A DNA stretch of 64,000 bases from Cryptomeria japonica. Lineage: Eukaryota > Streptophyta > Pinopsida > Cupressales > Cupressaceae. The first letter of the stretch is position 1; every line of letters begins with the position of its first letter. The translations under genes were made by a program, and so were the position numbers. A model generated the notes under the pieces. The model ran no database searches. It was not told the origin of the DNA and saw only the letters and a program-made list of their open reading frames with translations. The DNA lies in contig NC_081411.1 in the NCBI RefSeq assembly GCF_030272615.1, positions 836,246,136-836,310,135 of the forward strand, read 5' to 3'. Of the stretch, positions 58,598 to 64,000 are shown piece after piece.

Positions 58598-60675
58598 GTC
58601 ACTTATGCAAATGCAATATTTTTGGAAATTTTCAAGGATAATGTATGATATGCAACTAAATGCAAACTAAATAAATGAGAATGCAATCTATGGCAAGAAT
58701 GCAACCTATGTTTTTGGTTGTTTTATAAGATTTTGACAAACTTTTTGGAATACAAATCTAAAAGAGACCCTTAGGAAATTGAAATGATGTCTAGACCTCA
58801 AAGGACAAAAGGACCAAGTGACAAAAGGACAAATGACAATGTCTCCCCTATATGCTTGGATACTAAGCTAAGTTTGACCAAATGACAATAATGACATAAA
58901 GAGAAAAGGTTTGATAAGGTCTAGACTTCCTAACAATGACTTAGGGTTTATCAAAGATTTGGATTACTCAAGTATGACAAAACCTAGTTTTGACACTATA
59001 TGCAAAGGGACAATTATTATGCCAATGACCCTAATATGATATGATAATGACCTAAGCTTAATGAAGAGACCTAGGGTATGCAAATATGAATGTATGAAAA
59101 TGGTATTACTCTAATGCAAGAGGACACATGCAAATGGATGACCCTTATTGATATCCAAAGGAGTATGACCTAGGTGAAACATAACCTTGGTACTTGACAA
59201 TGACTTTGTAAAATGTAAACCTAGGATGAACCTAAATCTAAGTGACATGAATGTTGAGACAAGATTTTGAAAAATGTTTGACAACCATGTTTGAAGGTGT
59301 TTTGAACTTTGTTGGATGAAATGTTCTTGTGTTTAACCTTGTTTTGAATCAATTTGTCTTGTTTTTGAAATGAGATGCAATTCAACTTTTGACAAGCAAA
59401 GAAGACAAAATATTTTAACCTAGACTCAAGACAATCATGCTCATTCACACATTTCTTATGGTAGGCAAGGACATTAGGTACTTGAGAGGTAGACTCGTTA
59501 TGGGATTCAAGGAGATTACATAGATGCTTGACCCCATGGGCTCCCCTCCATGGCACTCACTTCTTAGGGCAGCCAAGCATTAGTCCCCATGGAAATCTCC
59601 CCATGGAAAACTTAGTATCTTTTCCAAGTATCCGAACTTGTCCTTCTCAAGCAACTAGAAGGATTTTTGGCCTCTAAATACAAGGTGTTTAGTAAGGATT
59701 TCTGTTAAGTGTTACTCCTTGGTGTCACACAAGTGTGATTGAGACATTAAGCCCACCAAGATACCAAACAAATGTAGTCACACAAGCACGATTTAGACCG
59801 TGAGGTCCTACTTAGATGTTGATATGAGAAAGAGTTCAAGGGTCATCACTTCCCAAGTAACTGCAATTCCCACGTAACCCTTCCTTCAAAGCTTTCACCC
59901 ATCAGATATTTATTTATAGTGAGTTAGAATGCCAAGGTATTCTAGCCATACTCACTTTGGGTCATTCCCTTCTCACGATTGTCACTTGCTTGCAAAAGCA
60001 AATGGTCGGGAAGACAGACCCTCTAAAGGTGACACACAATCAAAAACATGAGCATGGTATCGAAGATCTAGATTTCTGATCACCTTAAGAAGGATGAGAG
60101 CATACTCTCCTACTCTAATGTCAAACTCAACAATCAAAGAAAGCATACATTCATTCCATCCTATTTAGAAATCATACTAGGTGCCTAAATATTAATTACA
60201 AACACAAAGTTTAGTTGTAGTCCAAGGCAACCTACAAAACCCAAGTCAGAAGTTTGATATGTTTAGTCTTTGACTATCGAACCTGCATAAAACATGTTAG
60301 TAGTTTCATTTATTGTCTTTGTCATGCATATGCCAAGGTTCTGCATAGAGAATCAGTACCAAAAAAACCAAAAAAGCAGAAACAAAATGCAAAATAGAAC
60401 AATTTGCAAGTAAAAAACACTGCTTTTTACCTCTATTTCTGTCCCTAGACAGGCGCAAAATGTCTCACACAGGTGCAGAATGCTTGACACAGGTGTAGAT
60501 TGTCCTTGACACAGGCGCAAAATGTTTGACACAGGCGCAGATTGCTTGACACAGGCGCATAAGTTCCTAGAAATCCTTGCATTACCTTGTTTCTTAGGTT
60601 TTTAACCTGCAAATCAACTCAAAAGAACTCAAAAGCATGATTAGGGGGTTAGTTCACATTGATTTCACCAATTAA
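58598..60675 (-). other. Long 5' leader of element T
   Basis: About 2.1 kb between the 5' LTR and gag with no convincing gene; one short open frame (59556-59221) has no known motif. Just inside the LTR the minus strand reads TTAATTGGTGAAATCAATG, the position of the primer-binding site, but I could not assign the tRNA. Confidence 0.6.
60440..60562. repeat. CACAGGCGCA tandem repeats in the T leader
   Basis: Six units of about 22-25 bases built on GACACAGGCGCAGATTGCTT and its variants, for example CACAGGTGCAGAATGCTTGA. Confidence 0.85.
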
Positions 60676-62290
60676 TGTAGCTAGGAAATCAGGAAATCAT
60701 CAAAGAAAATCAATATTAGTCATAGCTCAATCACGAAAGCTCAAATGCAATGATCAATCCTAAACACACTCAATAAAGACATGAAAACAAGACATTCAAG
60801 ATTGAAAACTAAGCAAACCAAATGCAGACTTGAATGTCTCCTTCATGTGGCTCCATTGTCCTTCTTTCTCCTTCAAATAGCTTTGTTGTGGATCTCACCT
60901 ACTAGTGCATGAGCATGATATGAAAGCAAGTAGACAAGATGATAGCGCAAGAATACTTGAAGCGTGATTGATTCGACCAGGTAGTAATTTGAAAAAGTGA
61001 TTAGCTGGGATTGAAGAAAATTCATCCAATTTATAGATAAATTGGAGAGATGATCAAATTAGCATGAAGAGATTCAAATGGAAATTGCAAATCAAGAATG
61101 TCAATTATGACAAATTATGACAAATTTGCACTTTCTATGCAAAATTGATTGATTGATAATTCATGACAAGATTATGACAAATTTCTATGTCAAAATTGAT
61201 TGATTGTCAATTATGACAAATTATGACAAATTGAAATGTCATTCCCATGAAATTAGGAGAGAAATAGGAGGAAATTGAATTAGAAATTAGCAAAATTAGA
61301 AAATTGGAAAATAGGAATTAGGAAATTAGAAAATGAGGAAATTAGGAATTTAGTGAATTAATTAATAATTTTTCATTTATTAATTAATTCACAAAGAGGG
61401 AATTTAGAAATTGATGAAAATTAGGAAATTAGGAAAAAATTAGGTAAATCAATTAATAATTTGTCATTTATTAATTAATTCACAAAAAGAGGAATAATTA
61501 GTTAGCCAATTAAATAAACATTTAATTGTGACATGAAGACCTAGGATAAATAAATAAATTATTTAACCTAGAGGGAGAAATGACAAACAGGGTTAAATGA
61601 ATAAAATCATGAAACCCTAAAAGATGAATTAGAAATGCAAGGATGACAATTAGGTCTTGACAAAGGATAATTGATATCGATTCGATTTGATCATGATTCT
61701 GACTTGATAAAAGACCAATGCTGATAAATGATGTGATTGATAAATGCGCCAATTGACGAGGGACAATGACTAATTGATCCAAATTGAGAAAGACGATGAT
61801 CAATGACAAATTGATCACAAAATGACAAAATTGACAAGAAGACAAGGATCGATGACAAAATAGATCACAAGATGACAAGATTGATGATAGATTGATCAAA
61901 GGACAAGGATCGATGACAAATCGATCGCAAGATAACAAGATTGAAAATGACCACGATCAATGACAAATCGATCACAAGATGACAAGATTGATAAGAGGAC
62001 AAAACCCCAATTAGGATTGATGATGTCCAAAATGATGACAAATGAATACGCACATAGATGCGATAGGATAAGATTGACCAAAATCATGACTGAAGATTGT
62101 TGTCGACAAGACCAAATTCGAGAGCGAGATAAATGACGAATGCAGAAGAAGGACTCGATGCTCACAAAAGACAAAAACCAAGTGCGAATCATAAGAGAAA
62201 TGTTAATGCGACGCAAAAACCCTAAAATAAGGCAATGAGCAAATGTTAAAGTACGATTCCACAAGAGTTGACCATTTTTTAGTGTCTACA
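60676..62290 (-). repeat. 5' LTR of element T
   Basis: 1615 bp, from TGTAGCTAGGAAATC to TAGTGTCTACA on the plus strand, the same length as 44803-46417. AGTAT follows. Confidence 0.94.
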
Positions 62291-62295
62291 AGTAT

Positions 62296-62643
62296 AATCC
62301 TTATTGTAAGTCAGTGTGACTTCTCATTGAGTAGTGAGCTCTAGGTAGTTGGCCTTCCTGCATGTGTAGGCCCTATTGTAAGTAATATTCTCTTATTGGC
62401 CAGTGAGTGAATATTGTGGGTCACAAATCCCACCAAGGTTTTTCCCACACCGGGTTTCCTCGTTAAACATCTTGTGTTATGGTGTTCTTTTCATGTGGAT
62501 GTTTCTGATTCTGTTTATTGCATTAATTCTTGCATATTGGTATTCTATTTTTTTATGTTCTGCATGTTTTAACTTAAGAAATACTTATCACCGGTTAGAT
62601 ACTGATTCACCCCCCCCTCTCAGTATCAGTGGGAATCCTAACA
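62296..62643 (+). repeat. 3' LTR of B-II, right part
   Basis: It resumes after the second AGTAT (62291-62295) and ends GGAATCCTAACA, followed by the TATTA duplication. With the left part it totals about 808 bp. Confidence 0.93.
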
Positions 62644-62904
62644 TATTATCTCCTCAGTTGATGGTAAGAAGTTGAAATTACTTCTATACCAACAGATATA
62701 GTAAGTGATTACTTAACCGACAAGCATTAAATGTGGCAGTTGGTAGATTGACATTATAAATTAGTATTTTTGGCTCCATTTCACTTCACCAAGCATTCAA
62801 ACATTTGAAGAGTGCAAAATTTCCAAAGCTAAGGCATTTCGAGCAAAGAGGCAAAGCATTTTAGCAATCAATCTTTCCAAAGGCAGAAAAAGGTATTTAT
62901 AATC
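62644..62904 (+). promoter_or_regulatory. ORF1-ORF2 spacer of B-I, possible internal promoter region
   Basis: It starts with the TATTA duplication and continues the B-I sequence from 39013. The stretch GGCTCCATTTCACTTCACC (about 62770) and the 90 bases before the ORF2 ATG are conserved in B-III (30721-30860). GGTATTTATAATCATGG surrounds the start codon. Whether ORF2 has its own promoter or is expressed by splicing cannot be told. Confidence 0.45.
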
Positions 62905-64000
62905 ATGGCATCCTCTTATGTACCTGAATTCATAGCAAACCCTACTGTAGTCAAAGTAATTAAATGCCCTAGGCCCGCATTTCAGCTAGTTCCTGAGATA
63001 GCTAAAAAGGATGATAATATTGGTGCATTTTCCCAAATTCCCAAAGGAGTTGTTTTTGCAGAAGACCTTAGAATGTACATCCATTGCCACATAGAAGAAT
63101 TAGGTGATGAGGAAATCAAGAACATGTACAAAACTGTCATATGTGATGACTCCGGTAATGTGAAGCCTGAACACAAAATTATTGAAACCCTAGGATTCGC
63201 TGAAATCCTCAGCATTCCGGATTTCCCTAAGGAAGTTATTAGGATAGTATTAAGAAGGGTACATGGTGCATTCTTTTGGCTAGATTCGGTTCATAAAATT
63301 ATAAAGGAAGCTGTGAAAGCTGTAACAGGGTTACCTTCCACCAGTAACAGACCAGATAAGACAAAGAAGGTCTCAAATGACCTGGTAATGAACCTAAGAG
63401 GTTCAACATCCGACAAAAGGTCCTTAAGGGTAAATGATGTAACTGACATAAATGTGAGATTCATTAGCATGATTTTAGATTACAAAACAACACATGCAAA
63501 TAGACTTAACTCAGTTTCTAGCTTATGCATAAAAAGTGCACATGATATGGTTAAAGATATTGTGAAAATTGATATATGTGAATGGTTAAAGGATGAACTT
63601 ATTGACAATCTAGGAAAGATCAAGAAGGACAAGAAAGGGACATTCAGATTTGGTAACTTACTTGTTTGCTTAATGCTACATATAACCAAATAGGTGCCCG
63701 GTATAGGTAATAAGAACCTTGGATTTGACATACTGATAGGCAAACAATTTTTTGACCTATTGAAAAACATGGGTGAAAATAGAGAAAATAATATTAATGA
63801 ATACTTTCAAGCATTAAAGGCCCGAATGAACACTAGAATAAGATTATCACAAGCAATTGTAGAAAAATATAAGGATGACATATGCTTTGTGATTAAGAAG
63901 GATGAGATCTAGATGGAAGCAGTTATCCCAAGAACAATTTGGGTTACTGAAATGGGTTATGAGACAGATGATCACATCATTAAAACATATGCTAAAGCCC
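62905..64000 (+). pseudogene. B-I ORF2, N-terminal part, running off the window
   Basis: It starts at the ATG at 62905 (MASSYVPEFIANPTVVKVIK) and is open for 262 codons. Features: RPAFQLVPEIAKKDDNIGAF, MYIHCHIEELGDEEIKNMY, KEVIRIVLRRVHGAFFWLDS, an AVTGLPSTSNRPDK stretch, RVNDVTDINVRFISMIL, and FRFGNLLVCLMLHITK. A TAG follows (63691-63693) at the same place as in B-II and B-III, after which the same protein continues (VPGIGNKNLGFDILIGKQFF). A second TAG near 63909 replaces tryptophan. No known domain is recognised; the general look recalls other large plant transposon-encoded proteins. The N-terminus is intact only in this copy. Confidence 0.82.

Larger units (their letters stand above)
44803..62290 (-). 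mobile_element. Tat-lineage Ty3/Gypsy element T, structurally complete
   Basis: A 17.5-kb minus-strand element with 1615-bp LTRs at 44803-46417 and 60676-62290, flanked by AGTAT (44798-44802 and 62291-62295). The LTRs have equal length and differ only at scattered positions (a few percent at most), so this is the youngest element here, as its innermost position requires. Order on the minus strand: long leader, glutamine-rich gag, protease, RT, RNase H, a second RNase H, integrase, a T-rich tandem repeat region, and an antisense plant-mobile-domain gene. Two RNase H domains mark the Tat lineage. The polypurine tract is CTCAAAGAGGGGCAAAA (minus strand, about 46418-46434). Several stops make it inactive as it stands. 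Confidence 0.94.
39014..62643 (+). mobile_element. Non-autonomous LTR element B-II, split by element T
   Basis: A complete family B element inside B-I, flanked by the 5-bp duplication TATTA (39009-39013 and 62644-62648). Its 5' LTR is 39014-39809. Its 3' LTR is split into 44343-44802 and 62296-62643 by Gypsy T. Own length is about 6.1 kb. The internal region (39810-44342) holds ORF1 and an ORF2 that lacks its N-terminus. No protease, integrase or RT is present, so movement would need enzymes from another element. Confidence 0.93.
36980..64000 (+). mobile_element. Non-autonomous LTR element B-I, continuing past the window
   Basis: Inserted within the zinc knuckle of Gypsy G. Its own sequence is 36980-39013 (5' LTR and ORF1) and 62644-64000 (ORF2); the stretch between is element B-II. 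The 5' flank is GTCCT (36975-36979), so the same bases should follow its 3' LTR to the right of the window. The primer-binding site ATTGGTATCAGAGC follows the LTR at about 37784. Confidence 0.88.

Noticed and set aside
60655-60675. Primer-binding site of element T assigned to a specific tRNA
   Set aside because: The sequence after the LTR, TTAATTGGTGAAATC, does not clearly match a tRNA 3' end that I can name.

Overview
This window is plant nuclear DNA made almost entirely of transposable elements inserted into one another. The families are Ty1/Copia elements with Met-tRNA primer sites, a chromovirus-like Ty3/Gypsy element, a Tat-lineage Ty3/Gypsy element with two RNase H domains, a CACTA DNA transposon, solo LTRs, and a family of LTR elements with no reverse transcriptase. 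I found no intact host gene and no structural RNA gene. The large LTRs and deep nesting fit a large-genome seed plant, possibly a gymnosperm; that is an inference.

The nesting can be read from target-site duplications (TSDs). The outermost layer is a minus-strand Gypsy element, G (1-2344 and 36489-36979). Copia A (plus, 2345-36488, TSD TGTAT) is inserted in it. A CACTA transposon (5359-33401, 3-bp TSD TGG, CACTA...TAGTG ends) is inserted in A. Inside the CACTA lie Copia C (minus, 12015-20142, TSD GGAAC), which holds a solo LTR (about 15079-16494), and element B-III (minus, 24514-33035, TSD ATGGC with one mismatch), which holds another solo LTR (28646-30580, TSD CAACT). G was hit a second time by element B-I (plus, 36980 to beyond the window). 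B-I contains element B-II (39014-62643, TSD TATTA). The 3' LTR of B-II contains Tat-type Gypsy element T (minus, 44803-62290, TSD AGTAT, two 1615-bp LTRs). At the two coding junctions examined for A in G and CACTA in A, removing the insertion and one TSD copy leaves the older reading frame continuous.

The most notable content is in the CACTA element. It carries three copies of a captured fragment of a DRM-type (RNA-directed) de novo DNA methyltransferase gene. One copy, covering about 750 bp, is the loop of an inverted repeat with arms of about 480 bp (5670-7377). The other two copies are short head-to-head hairpins of the methyltransferase motif-I region (8475-8705 and 11052-11278). Each of these has a TATA-containing, partly duplicated leader segment upstream. 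A transposon with a potential hairpin-RNA source against the enzyme that silences transposons recalls rice miR820, which comes from CACTA elements and targets OsDRM2. Here the arrangement is visible in the DNA; small-RNA production is not shown. The same CACTA element also carries an exon fragment of alpha-glucan phosphorylase.

The B family (three copies here) has complete LTRs, a Met-tRNA primer site and a polypurine tract, but no protease, reverse transcriptase or integrase. It encodes a coiled-coil protein with four CCHC-type knuckles (ORF1) and a protein of roughly 1080 codons with no recognised domain (ORF2). Its ends resemble those of Copia A and C, which suggests it is mobilised by such elements. 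Element T carries an antisense gene for a plant mobile domain protein between pol and its 3' LTR. Most coding regions are broken by stops and frameshifts; many of the stops are CAG-to-TAG or CGA-to-TGA changes, as expected from decay of methylated cytosines.
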